Assembly (NCBI GenBank): GCA_947311845.1
Contig: CAMZMU010000020.1
Location: 34,921,946-34,985,945, forward strand
Length of the DNA stretch: 64,000 nt
Direction: 5' to 3'
Source: Poa pratensis
Lineage: Eukaryota > Streptophyta > Magnoliopsida > Poales > Poaceae
Position 1 is the stretch's first letter, and every line of letters starts with the position of its first letter. Below the pieces are notes generated by a model. That model did not search any database and was not told the origin of the DNA. It saw only the letters and a program-made list of their open reading frames with translations. Positions 38,425 through 48,963 of this stretch are shown here, in pieces. The translations under genes were made by a program, and so were the position numbers.

Positions 38425-39344
38425 TTTTTTTTGAGAGTTTTTGCATTCAAATCACGAAATAATACAAAGTAGTTGACCCTTACAAGCACACCGTAACACA
38501 ATCACAAAGGACCATGAACACCTAGAACACCCTAAGACAACCATAACACATGAAGATCTCCGAAGCCCTGTGTCATCATCCATGAACCTTGTGGGGAGAC
38601 CTCTGCAGCAGAAAAATCTGCAACCAGACGCAAGCAGGTCATCTCTTCGACCACGGTACAATTTTCGCCATGCTGCTTCCCCTTTTCTTCGCACCAGCGC
38701 CGAGAGGGCATGGACACCAATCCAACACACTTGCAACAGCCGTCGCCATCTTTGGCTTTGAGTACCGTGAAAAGTGTCCCTTCCAGAAGGAAGAGAACTA
38801 GGATCCGGTTCTGGCACGCGGCCGGGCCATCCGCCCGAGCAAAGCAGGATCTCCCTCCAGCAGCAGTGCAGAGGAAGAAGGAGAACAGCAGCAGCAAATC
38901 ATACCGACGAGGAGGAAGAGGAATCTTCGTCTCCACGCATCCATCGCCCATCTGAGGACCCAAACGGCCAGTGCCGATTGACCTCCAGACACCATAGCCC
39001 GCGACCTCGACGAGATCCGGGGATCCCCCACCCCGCTAGCTAGCTAGACGAAGGCAAAAGCCCCGCCTGGCCGCGAACGGAGCCCGGGGAGATTTATTCC
39101 GACGCGACACCACCGCGACAGCCTCGGTAGCATCTCCCTCAACCCTAACCCTACCGCGAACCCACCTAACACACAGACCCGAGGTTCCCCCTCCCTCCCG
39201 CCGCCGGAGCGGCAGGCGGAGAGAGAGGGACCGTCGGCGCCGCTGGCGGTACGCAAGGGAGCCGCAGTCGCCTCCGGGATCGCCTTGTTCCCGATCCGTA
39301 TTTCCAGGAGAGACCGAACCGGTACGATGTTTTCTACATAGTGC
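38425..39344 (-). mobile_element. Non-autonomous LINE-like retroposon, copy 2
   Basis: A 920-bp insertion flanked by the 13-bp duplication TATTGCGGTTATT (38412-38424 and 39345-39357), with a T run at the left border, which is an A tail on the minus strand. The interior is GC-rich and without a known domain; its right end has CCCTCCCGCCGCCGG, similar to copy 1. Copy number two in this window shows that this is a family, not a single event. Confidence 0.72.
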
Positions 39345-39357
39345 TATTGCGGTTATT

Positions 39358-39795
39358 GGTTTGGTGAATTATATTGGTGACTGTTTTAATGAATTGGCTT
39401 GCATGCTTATTGGTTTATGTCGTGCAAGCAAGTTTTTTTACGTCTAGTTTGTGTGGATAGAAAACATTATTTATAATGCAAAAATAGTGGGCCCTCGAGT
39501 AAGTTGCACGCTAAATTCCATGCATGTTCAAATTTAATTTCTTCCCTATGCCAAAAAGCAATATTCAGAGTGACGGTACAAATCTTGACTCACGTAGTCC
39601 ATATAAAAATGCATATAAGTCGATCGCTCATTTCAATCGTGACATAGCTGATAGCTTCAATGTCAACTCCTGACATCAATCTCTAGGTAAGCTTTGGTTT
39701 CCCTTCACGTGTGAGGCGTTAGACATCTCATCGGCTAACAGCTAGCCTCGACAGCAAGATTATTCGTACTACTCTATGGAAGATAAACACAGTAC
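39358..39795. other. Intergenic sequence, nothing recognised
   Basis: AT-rich, no open frame with a domain and no repeat ends that I could pair. Confidence 0.4.
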
Positions 39796-39803
39796 CCTAT
39801 GAC

Positions 39804-40000
39804 CAGTGGCGGACCTTGACCAGAATTGTAGGAGGGGCCAAAAGACATCATATGGCAGCTGAGGGGGCCAAATTGACTTTTTTTGTGTTTTGTATGGTAA
39901 AAATTGTAAGTACTAAGTAGTATAGTGCAAATTGTAATTGTGTTGGGGGGGGGGGGGGGGGGGGCATGGCCCTTTTGGCCTCCATGAAGGTCCGCCACTG
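39804..40000. mobile_element. hAT-type MITE with a long G tract
   Basis: Ends CAGTGGCGGACCTT and AAGGTCCGCCACTG are inverted repeats, flanked by the eight-base duplication CCTATGAC (39796-39803 and 40001-40008), as for hAT elements. 197 bp, with about 22 consecutive G near 39943-39964. Confidence 0.87.
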
Positions 40001-40008
40001 CCTATGAC

Positions 40009-40640
40009 GGTTGCACCGTAAAACACATTCTCCATGTTCACGTGAAACACATTTTGCCAGTAGCGCACATCAGCTTGCGTTCTGAGTATAGTCAAAGTTA
40101 ATTTTTATTAAGTTTGATCAAGTTTAAAGGAAAAATATTTCAAACTTAATGTCATTTAATTGTTTTTGTTAGATCAATGTGTCACATCAGGCCTCTATCC
40201 GTGTATTGGCTCTTAGCATGTTATCATATGATATACAAATCCTCACTAGACAACTACCACGATGCATTGTCTTTGAAGTATTCTACCTGAGAAACTTAAA
40301 TCCCGAGAATTTGAATCTATTGCGAAATGTTCATGTCTTAAAAAAATTGACCTTACAAGTCCATCCATAAAACCTTTGAACCTTGATTTCGCTGATGTGG
40401 ACGAGCACACACTTTGTCGGCATGTGCATAATTAACTTGTCCTTTGCTTTGCAGACTTTCACTTTCAAAAAATGAAACAACTGTATAATCCTTGGACATT
40501 TGTGATGCACATGGATAATATACATATTTCAAAGTTTGTTAAAGGAAGTGGGTGCTAAATTTGGATCTAAACAAAACTGATTATCAAAGGAAAGCATTAC
40601 TCCACATAGTAGTGACGTGCTCTTCATACCTTCACTTAGA
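40009..40640. other. Intergenic sequence, nothing recognised
   Basis: AT-rich sequence with several short open frames lacking domains. Confidence 0.35.
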
Positions 40641-40647
40641 GTTTTAT

Positions 40648-40870
40648 AACTTTGTAAGACGCCTTTGCAATTTGCATGACATGTAAGCTTGCTCTTTTTT
40701 TTGACTTTGTAAGACGCCTTTGCAATTTGCATGACATGTAAGCTTGCTTTTTTTTTGCGAAACAAGTACAGACGAAGACGCTCACAACCACGCGCGTACA
40801 CTCACTCCTATAACGCACACACGTACATCCCTACCCACATGAGCATTTTCGAAAGACTGAGCTGACAAAT
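40648..40870. repeat. 55-bp tandem pair and adjoining retroposon-like tail
   Basis: TTTGTAAGACGCCTTTGCAA occurs at 40651 and 40706 (period 55), each followed by GCATGACATGTAAGCTTGCT and a T run. After the second T run comes GCGAAACAAGTACAGACGAA and GAGCATTTTCGAAAGACTGAGC, which resembles a common Triticeae retroposon read in reverse; the family is not certain. Confidence 0.6.
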
Positions 40871-40978
40871 CGTGTGTTGAGATTGACGAAATCAGCACAG
40901 ACAAGTGTGATGAGCGCGTTTGTGGTAAGCACATACCTTTCTTTCACCCTTCAGATTGGCTTAAAACAGATAGAAATC

Positions 40979-41393
40979 AACCATGTTTTGATTCGAGATA
41001 AAATATCACGAAATATATACGTGTCAACGAGTAGTTTCCATTCCCATGACCGTTTCAAGTTTCGTCGACACTAACTTTTAATTTTGGACCAAAATTCGTA
41101 CCACTTTTTGACGAATTTTATCAAATTCGCCGTACTCGGTCGACCGTTTGAAGTTTTATTTCACGAGAAGATGTATATCGTTGTTCCCACAACTTTTATG
41201 TTGTAAGTTTTTTTTGTTTCGAACGGTCCCGACGAATTTGACAAAATTTATCACAAATAGTGTGGACTTGATCCAAAATTAGAAGTTAAAGTTGATAAAA
41301 CTTGAAACCGATTACGAGAATGGAGCCTAGTCGTCAACGCACATATATTCCATGTATATTTTATCTCGAATTGAAACATGTTTCAGCTCCTTG
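40979..41393. repeat. Long fold-back element
   Basis: Two arms of about 200 bp are imperfectly complementary: the left arm starts CATGTTTTGATTCGAGATAA, and the right arm, reversed, starts CATGTTTCAATTCGAGATAA; matching blocks continue through CGTTTCAAGTTT, TAATTTTGGA and ACAACTTTTATGTTGTAAG near the centre (about 41186). A MITE with long inverted repeats is the simplest reading. A transcript would form a long hairpin suitable for small-RNA processing. Confidence 0.75.
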
Positions 41394-42404
41394 GATGTTC
41401 TCGGTGCTCCAAGCCCCTGCGCCGACTAATCATTCAGCCCCCTGCTCAACCTCTCCTCCCCCGCCTTGTCTGAAGACGAGGAGGAGGACACCTCCCCTGC
41501 CTCACCTTCTTCTTCCTCGACTTCGCCAAGAAATTAGTCCCTGCGCACTCCCAAAAGCAAGTGTCAGCGTGAGCGAGTTCCACATAGTTTCCCTTAAAAT
41601 TGTTGGAAATTGCATCTCTTTGCAAGTGTCCGCGTGGTGTTTGATCCGATTAGGAGGTTTGTTTGTGTCAGAGGAAGCTCCTTCCCCTCACAAGAAGATC
41701 ACTCTGAACTGAGTTGCCTTCTACTCATGATTTTCCCAATCGTGCAACCCTGCGTCAATTGAGAGCTCACATTGGCGCCATTGCGTCCGTGACTATGAGA
41801 GAGGGGGCGACAGGCGACAGCGGCGACTCACGCTGCCGCCCAACGGCCTCTCGCCAGTGGCAAAACCTAGCTCGCCGGCGTGCGACTCGGGATCGCGATT
41901 CTCTTGTCTACAGGAGGATAGGAGTGCCTCGGATGACGAGGATTGCCTCTCGAGGTCCCGTTCGAGGCGGCCATGGAGGTGCTAGTGGAGGAAGAAGAGG
42001 CGGAGCAGCTGGTGGGCTGGTCGACGGTGACTAGGAAGGGCCAGAGGTCCGACGAAGAGCTGCAACAAGAGTTCTGGAATGAGATTGGTTTCCCCACTCT
42101 GGCATCTCGGACTTGGGAGAGACGATCCTCCTCGCCACCTGCGGCTGCGCCGTCCGAAGCTGGGGATGCCAAAGGATCTGCCCTCGGAGACGACGCGGAA
42201 ACCTGACGGCGCTGCACGCGGCGCAATTCACCGCCGGGGTCGTCCATTGGCGCCGCCGTCTCGAAGCCGGTGCGGCTGGGCTGGCGCGGCCCCATCCCGC
42301 GGCGAGAATCACGCCTCTACCAGTGCTTGGGATGTTCTTGCCACCTACTCCGGTGGCCGGGGACGAGGCCGAGGGAAGGAGGACGACGGCGGCGGCGGTG
42401 CCCG
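41394..42404 (+). mobile_element. LINE 5' fragment, left of element B
   Basis: GC-rich sequence leading up to the insertion point of element B. When element B and one copy of its GCCCG duplication are removed, an open frame from about 42079 continues across the junction to a stop near 52439, showing that the two sides were once contiguous. The frame at 41943-42206 (EEEEAEQLVGWSTVTRKGQR) is Glu/Arg-rich with no named domain. Where the LINE begins is not clear. Confidence 0.5.
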
Positions 42405-43919
42405 TGATCACTCCCAAGTGCAGGAGATCAATTGTAGTACCTTTCGAATAGAAAAGGTTGTCGAACCCACGAGGAGCTGAAGGTATTGGTTATTAGAAAT
42501 GATAAATAGACAATAAAAGATGCAAGTGTTTTTGGTATTTTCGATTGTATAATTGCAAGACAGTAACAATGCAGCAGGTAAATGGTAACAAGTAAAAGCT
42601 CTCAAAGAGAGAGAAAGCCCAATCCTCTATGTGTAAGAGGACAAGCTCAAGTGATGTGTAACTTATATGTGGAAAACGTTCCCGAGGGCGGCATGGATAT
42701 TGCTAGGCATATAGATTTATTAAACAACACGTTGAATATCTTGTCTAGTTTTAATCTTCTTCGGACGGAGCTATTATTAGGTACAGCTAAATAAATAGAC
42801 TAAACCCCTTATGATGGATCATGTGGCCAATTAAATGACAGCACAAGAATTATTAAGATATAAAATCCCACCATAGCATTACGCTCTAGGTCCCCGATAC
42901 TAATACCCCGTAAAGTAACTTAATGATTCGGTCTCAGCTTTCGTGTCCTCCCAAGTCTCCCTCACGCCATTACACTACGGTGTTCTCCTATGAGCCCATA
43001 TAGGTGAAGTGTTGTGCAGTCGACGTTCGCACAACACCATCATAGAATCACACAAAAAGATAAACACTAGACAAAATACCAACACATGTCATATATAAAT
43101 CATTGCCAATTCATCCTATGCCCTCAGGAACATACGGGAACTACTCACAACGTGCAAACATGGTGATATTCAGTGGCATAAGTGGTACAACACAATCTGA
43201 AAATATAACTTCACCACCAAATAATGACAAGTACTCAATCACAAACATGAATAGTAGCACAAGACAAGTATCTAGGGTATAGCAACTCTCAAACTACGAG
43301 GGGGACGGAGTGGATCACGGAGATGATGATGGAGATGGTGCTGGTCTTGGTGATGGTGATGATGTAGAGGCCTCCTCCCACGCCAAGGAGGAGAGGTGAT
43401 GACGATGACGATGATTTCCCCCTTCTCCGGAGCTCCGGAGCAGCAGGATCTGATCCCCCTCGGAGGGAATCAGGAGTTTCGCCGCCGCCGCGACCTCGGA
43501 TAGTCTCGTAAAAATTAGGGCGTTACTTTTCGGGCGAGACGGAGACCTCGTTAAAAAGCCCCAGGCGAGGAAGTGCCCGAGGCTCCAGATGGTGGGCCCA
43601 CGCGGCCAAAGAATCTGGCCGCGTGGGCCCCCCTTTTGGGCCTCGTGGCTCTCCTCCTTCGATCTTCTTCCCACTGTGTTCTCCCGATGAAAAACCAGCT
43701 GTGCAATTTTCCTTTTATTTGGGTCCCTGTAGCTCCTGAAACATTAAAAACAAGAAAAAGGAGGTTTTCTGCCTCCCAGAAATTAAATACCAAAAATAGG
43801 GACTTTGTATGAAAGTCCCATAAATCATCTAAAACATGTAAAAACAATGATATAATGCAAATAACATCCTAATATGGTGATATAAGTGGTATAGATGATG
43901 ATATAAAATGCACGTATCA
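42405..43919 (-). repeat. 3' LTR of element B
   Basis: 1515 bp. On the minus strand starts TGATACGTGCATTTTATATC at 43919 and ends GGGAGTGATCA at 42405. It matches the 5' LTR with only scattered differences and short indels. Confidence 0.93.
43574..43650. promoter_or_regulatory. U3 palindrome, element B 3' LTR
   Basis: GTGGGCCCACGCGGCC (43592-43607), loop AAAGAATCT, GGCCGCGTGGGCCC (43617-43630), then CCCTTTTGGGCCTCG. Relative to the direction of element transcription, its asymmetric flank (CCCCCTTTTGGGCC) is on the opposite side from that in element A. Confidence 0.82.
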
Positions 43920-44905
43920 ACTCCCCCAAGCTTAAACCCTTACTTGTCCTCAAGTAAGTAAGGACATAGATCATTACATGCATCAATGGACTTATGGTTG
44001 ATAAATAAATACGAGCATTGTATCATCATCATATTCAATTGCAATGTAAGATTAATGAATTAAAACTCATACACATAAGGGCAGCATAAGTAGAAGCTCT
44101 AGCAATCACCCCTTACACTTTGAAAGCAAATAACCATTGTATGTTGGACAATTGAATCACACTATTTTTAACATGCTTTTGCTCTTATGGCTAGCATCAT
44201 AATGTTTTAATACTTTACTGAAGTTTAAAGACAAGATAAACTCTCATTGGATAAAAGTTAAAGAAGACAAATGAAAAGACAGATATAAAATTATTTGCAC
44301 CCTTGCTTCACTAGTAACTAGTGCAAACTTTAGTCATGGATGTTTCAATCAAGTTCTTATGCTCAAACAACCTTTATCTCACACTTTCCATGGCTAACCG
44401 AATCCTCGGGTGCCTTCCTTTCATACACTTTACAAGAGCATAAGTATTGACACATCCATGATCATTAATTTGCTCAAAAGATACTAGATTCTAACAAGAG
44501 TGTTTCATATCCTTTTCATTAACTATTCCCAACTTTTTATGCTACAAGACTATATCTCAACCTTAAACTTATTAATTCTCAAGTCATAATGACTCACTCT
44601 TTTCTTATTTATATTGAGCTAGATTCTACAATTGTCCAACATACTCAAGTTAATTAAATTCAAGGCAAGATGTGACTGAAACCTCTAAAATAAACCACGC
44701 TCATTTGCATGAGTGTTACCCATAAATCTCCAAACAAGAGAATCATGGATGACACCATACTTTAATATTCATTGATAAACCATAAGATAGGGATACATGA
44801 TAATGCTCCATGAGCTCACACAAGCCTAAAAGAGATTGATAACTAAATGATAAAAGCAAAACACACCATGACTAGATAGATATGATAAACTAGTAAAGAT
44901 AAAGA
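43920..44905 (-). other. Element B 3' internal untranslated region
   Basis: About 1 kb of AT-rich sequence between the extra ORF and the 3' LTR, ending in the polypurine tract AAGCTTGGGGGAGT at 43933-43920 (minus strand). A second copy of AAGCTTGGGGGAG occurs just after the ORF (about 44917-44930). No gene. Confidence 0.65.
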
Positions 44906-45472
44906 CTAGGTGGAACTCCCCCAAGCTTGACGTTCTGCCAGTGCTTTCTCTGCTGCAGCCTCTTCTTTCTCATATTCTTCCTCCCATTCAGCCCTCTTCC
45001 ATGGGAAAGGCCTCCCATTGTAGAAGGAGTTAGGTGGATCATTATACCTGAGGGTAGCAGCTGCTGCAATCTTCTTGAAGCGCTCTTCATACTCACAGTT
45101 TTGATTTTCCACATCCCACAGTAGAGCTTGATGCTTGTCCAACTCAGATGTGACATGTAGATACCTCTTCTCCAAGTCCTCCAGCCTCTCCTTGTACTCT
45201 TCAACCTTCTTCTCCAGCTCCAGGTTCATGAAGTGATGAGCATCAAGGCTGCGTTCAACAACAGTATTATACCTGAAGATCTTCTGTTCCAGGTCCTCCA
45301 GCCTCTCCTCCACCGTGCCAATGATCTTGGGAGCCTTCACCTCCTCTATGAGCATCGCGCCCTCCTTGAAGGACAAGGTCTTCATTGGTGCCATCACGGA
45401 GTTGAGGTAGCGGTTCACAACACCTCCCTTGGGGAAGCTCTCCCCCTCATGATCGGATCCGGAGCTAGACAT
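44906..45472 (-). CDS. Extra coiled-coil ORF of element B
   Basis: 188 codons starting in a good context (GCCATGTCT). After an acidic start (SSSGSDHEGE) the protein has long heptad-rich helices (EERLEDLEQKIFRYNTVVER, LELEKKVEEYKERLEDLEKR) and a charged C-terminus rich in EE/EK/AEKA. No membrane segment, signal peptide or zinc site, so it is not an obvious envelope protein although it occupies the env-like position after integrase. The role is unknown; self-association is likely. A TATA-containing LTR-like sequence lies directly upstream (45473-45780). It is intact where pol is broken. Confidence 0.7.
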   Translation of the reverse strand: MSSSGSDHEGESFPKGGVVNRYLNSVMAPMKTLSFKEGAMLIEEVKAPKIIGTVEERLEDLEQKIFRYNTVVERSLDAHHFMNLELEKKVEEYKERLEDLEKRYLHVTSELDKHQALLWDVENQNCEYEERFKKIAAAATLRYNDPPNSFYNGRPFPWKRAEWEEEYEKEEAAAEKALAERQAWGSST

Positions 45473-45780
45473 GGCTAAAACCTGACAGACAGAAACAGCA
45501 AAAGCAAAGATCGCTCGAAAGCTCTCGGTGCGAGATTAGATGACGAAAGGGGTATATATTGACGGTTTTTAGGTCAAGACGAAGCGTCGGAGTCGAAAAC
45601 GAGACGGAACGGGACTCCGAGGGGCAAAAGGAGTGGGCCCACGCGGCCAAAGAATCTAACCGCGTGGGACCCCCTCTTTTCCCTCGGCTCCGTTCCTTCC
45701 ATTTTCTTGTCCCACACGTTAATTTCCATAAAAAATGATGTCCGTAAAATATTACGCAATTCCGAGAAACTTTCCAGAGT
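45473..45780 (-). promoter_or_regulatory. LTR-derived internal promoter upstream of the extra ORF
   Basis: On the minus strand this contains the GTGGGCCCACGCGG palindrome (about 45633-45672 in plus coordinates, loop AAAGAATCT as in element B LTRs), then TTGACCTAAAAACCG followed by TATATA (45553-45560), then about 80 bp to the ATG at 45472. Element A LTRs have the same order: palindrome, TTGACCTAAAACCG, TATA. It is not part of normal pol sequence and is best read as a promoter copied from an LTR. Activity is inferred. Confidence 0.65.
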
Positions 45781-45792
45781 AAAAGTTACCTT

Positions 45793-46998
45793 TTATTGAT
45801 TTTGGATTTCTGAAACTGCAAACTTCTTTGCAATTACCTCCTCCGGTGTCTGTAAAATGAATTCCTCCACCTTTCCAATGAAGCTTTTTCCTGCAATATA
45901 ATGTTTAAGGCGTTGTCCATTAACCACATGAGGTTTACCTTTCATATCACCATGAAGACGGATAGCTCCTGAACGGTATACTTCCTGTATCACTAATGGT
46001 CCCTGCCACTTTGAAGCTAACTTACCTGCAGAAAACTTGAAACGAGAGTTGTATAATAGCACTTGATCACCTACTTTGAATTCTTTCTTTTTAATTTTCT
46101 TGTCATGCCAAATCTTAACTTTTTCTTTAAACATCCTGGCACTTTCATAAGCTTCATTTCTCCATTCATCTAGTAGGTTTAAATCAAGAATTCTCTTCTC
46201 TCCAGCAGTTTTAAAATCAAAGTTCAATTGTTTAATAGCCCATCTAGCTTTATGTTCTAATTCAACAGGTAAATGACAAGCTTTTCCATAAACCATTTTA
46301 TAAGGAGACATTCCCATAGGATTTTTAAAAGCAGTTCTATAAGCCCATAATGCATCGTTAATTTTAAGTGGCCAATCAGACCTAGACTTATTCACTGTCT
46401 TTTCCAAAATGAGTTTAATTTCCCTATTACTTAATTCAACTTGTCCACTAGTTTGGGGATGATAAGGTGATGCAATTCTATGGTTAACATCATATTTTGC
46501 CAAAGTTTTCCTAAGAATACCATGTAAGAAATGAGAACCACCATCAGTAATTAAAAACCTAGGAACACCAAACCTGGGGAAAATGATGTCCTGAAGCATC
46601 TTCATTGCCGTGGCATGATCTGCACTTTTGGTTGGAATTGCTTCCACCCACTTTGTAACATAATCCACTGCAACCAAAATATGAGTATGCTTTGTCTTTG
46701 ATTCGGGGAAAGGTCCCATAAAGTCAAAACCCCACACATCAAATGGTTCAAGTGGTAAGGAATAGTTCATAGGCATTTCATTTCTCCTACCAATATTTCC
46801 TACTCTTTGACATTTATCACAAGATTTAACATATTCAGCACAATCCTTAAATAAAGTAGGCCAATAAAAACCAGACTGTAATACCTTTGCACCTGTACGA
46901 TCTCCTGCATGATGTCCTCCATAGGGACTGTCATGACAATCTCTTATAATAGCCTGTTGTTCATACTCAGGTACACAACGTCTAATAATACCATCCAC
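45793..46998 (-). CDS. Element B integrase, intact
   Basis: 401 codons. The zinc-binding HHCC region is near the start ([10 protein letters not shown]... CDKCQR), the catalytic triad is Asp in GFDFMGPF, Asp in LITDGGSHF and Glu in [11 protein letters not shown], and the C-terminal part has the GPL/GAIRL strands of the Gypsy integrase. It would join element cDNA to chromosomal DNA. The frame is separated from RNase H by a short gap at 46999-47019, so pol is no longer a single ORF. Confidence 0.92.
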   Translation of the reverse strand: MDGIIRRCVPEYEQQAIIRDCHDSPYGGHHAGDRTGAKVLQSGFYWPTLFKDCAEYVKSCDKCQRVGNIGRRNEMPMNYSLPLEPFDVWGFDFMGPFPESKTKHTHILVAVDYVTKWVEAIPTKSADHATAMKMLQDIIFPRFGVPRFLITDGGSHFLHGILRKTLAKYDVNHRIASPYHPQTSGQVELSNREIKLILEKTVNKSRSDWPLKINDALWAYRTAFKNPMGMSPYKMVYGKACHLPVELEHKARWAIKQLNFDFKTAGEKRILDLNLLDEWRNEAYESARMFKEKVKIWHDKKIKKKEFKVGDQVLLYNSRFKFSAGKLASKWQGPLVIQEVYRSGAIRLHGDMKGKPHVVNGQRLKHYIAGKSFIGKVEEFILQTPEEVIAKKFAVSEIQNQ

Positions 46999-47019
46999 AC
47001 TTTCTTATAAAGGAAAGGA

Positions 47020-47696
47020 TCATCCCAAAATAATGTCTAAGATCATAAAAGAATTTTTTCTTTGTTGAGTAGTGAAGTGTGGAGGTAAAACTTTACCAAC
47101 AATAAAATTTGCATAATTGGCAAACCATGGAGATGCAACTTTAGCACTAGAAACATTAATGTTTGCAAGTTGTTCATTAGCAAAACTATCATTAATAGGA
47201 ATAGGATCATCAGGTATATTTTCCATTCTAGAAAGATGATCAGCTACTTGATTATCTTCCCCTTTCCTATCAACAATGTGTAAATCAAATTCTTGCAATA
47301 GAAGTACCCATCTTATTAATCTAGGCTTAGCATCTTTCTTATGCATTAAGTATTTAATGGCAGATGATCAGTATGCAATGTGACTTTCGAATCAGTAATA
47401 TAAGGTCTAAACTTGTCACAAGCAAATAGCACTGCTAAAAATTCTTTTTCAGTTGTGGCATAATTCCTTTGAGCAGCATCAAGTGTTCTACTAGCATAAT
47501 AAATAACATTCAGTTTCTTATCAACACGTTGGCCCAAAACAGCCCCAACTGCATAATCACTAGCATCACACATAATTTCAAAAGGTAATTTCCAATCAGG
47601 AGGTTGAATAATAGGAGCACTTATTAAAGCATTCTTCAAAATATTAAAGGACTCAATGCAATCATCATTAAAAGAGAAAGGAACATCCTTTTGCAA
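47020..47696 (-). pseudogene. Element B RNase H, in two frames
   Basis: The first piece (47696-47346) has FEIMCDASDYAVGAVLGQ, YASRTLDAAQRNYATTEKE and LHTDHLPL, the Gypsy RNase H with its catalytic acids. The second (47346-47020) has the end of the domain, [19 protein letters not shown]. They are in different frames, joined by a frameshift at about 47346. RNase H removes the RNA strand during cDNA synthesis. Confidence 0.85.
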
Positions 47697-47702
47697 AAGA
47701 TT

Positions 47703-48900
47703 GGTTAGGGTTTTGATATTTTGGAGAAATCTTTAATAAACCTACGGTAAAAACCTGCATGCCCAAGAAAACTTCTTATACCTTTGAGATCCCTTGGGAA
47801 TGGGAGCTTTTCAATAGCTTCTATCTTTGCTGGGTCAACTTCTATTCCTTTCCAGAAATCTTATGCCCAAGAACAATACCTTCAGTAACCATGAAGTGAC
47901 ACTTCTCCCAGTTTAAAACTAAGTGTTGGTCTTCACAACGCTGCAAAACTTTGTTAAGGTTGAACAAGCAATTATCGAAGGAAGTACCATACACAGAAAA
48001 ATCATCCATAAAGACTTCCATTATCTTTTCAATATAATCATCAAATATACTCCCTCCGTCCAAAAATAAGTGTCTTAGATTTGTTAAAAAGTGGATGTAT
48101 CTAGATTTGAAACATGTCTAGATACATCCACTTTTGTGCAAATCTAAGACACTTATTTTTGGACGGAGGGAGTAGCATTCATGCATCTTTGAAAAGTAGC
48201 AGGAGCATTGCACAAACCGAATGGCATTCTCCTATAAGCAAATGTACCAAATGGACATGTAAAAGTGGTTTTCTCTTGATCATCTTTATGAACAGGAATT
48301 TGGGAGAAACCTGAATAACCATCTAAATAGCAAAAGTGAGAGTGTTTAGATAACCTTTCTAACATTTGATCAATAAATGGCAATGGGTAATGATTTTACG
48401 AGTTGCTTTGTTTAACTTCCTGAAATCAATACACATTCTATAACCAACAACAGTGCGTTGAGCTACAAGTTCATCCTCATCATTTGGAACAACAGTCATT
48501 CCACCCTTTTTAGGAACACAATGAACTGGACTAACCCACTTACTATCAGCTATGGATAAATGATACCAGCTTCAATAAGTCTTATTACCTCTTTCCTTAC
48601 CACTTCCTTCATTTTTGGATGGAGACGGCGTTGATAATCAACAACAGGTTTTGCATCCTCTTCCAAATTAATTTTATGCATACATAGAGCTGGGCTTATA
48701 CCTTTAAGATCATCAAGAGAGTATCCAATGGCTGGTCGGTGAGCTTTAAGCACATCAAGTAATTTCTCTTCTTCTTCAGCTGAAAGGTTAGCACTAATAA
48801 TGACAGGATATATGCTCTTCTCATCCAAATATGCATATTTCAGATTTTCAGGCAAAGGTTTTAATTCGAAACTGGTGGGACAAAATGATCTTGAGGGCAA
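47703..48900 (-). pseudogene. Element B reverse transcriptase, broken
   Basis: Pieces in order on the minus strand: 48900-48550 (NLSAEEEEKLLDVLKAHRPA, HKINLEEDAKPVVDYQRRLH), a short frame-shifted part with the VPKKGG-type motif, 48383-48175 (CYLDGYSGFSQIPVHKDD, PFGLCNAPATFQRCM), then the Stowaway, and 48049-47842 with the active-site FMDDFSVYG. Several indels and the Stowaway at 48050-48172 destroy the frame. Confidence 0.85.
48050..48172. mobile_element. Stowaway MITE in the element B reverse transcriptase
   Basis: CTCCCTCCGTCCAAAAATAA and the complementary right end, TA on both sides (48048-48049, 48173-48174), 123 bp. It is almost a perfect hairpin (GTGTCTTAGATTTG pairs with CAAATCTAAGACAC), so it is young. 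Confidence 0.95.
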
Positions 48901-48963
48901 CCAAGCACAATTCAGGTGGGATATGCAATTGTAATTGTGGTGGCTGTTGTGAAAGTATTTGTT

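Noticed and set aside
42405..43919. Open frames within the element B LTRs (for example 43315-43674 and 51609-52181)
   Set aside because: They repeat in both LTRs, contain the palindrome and LTR signals, and have no protein family features.
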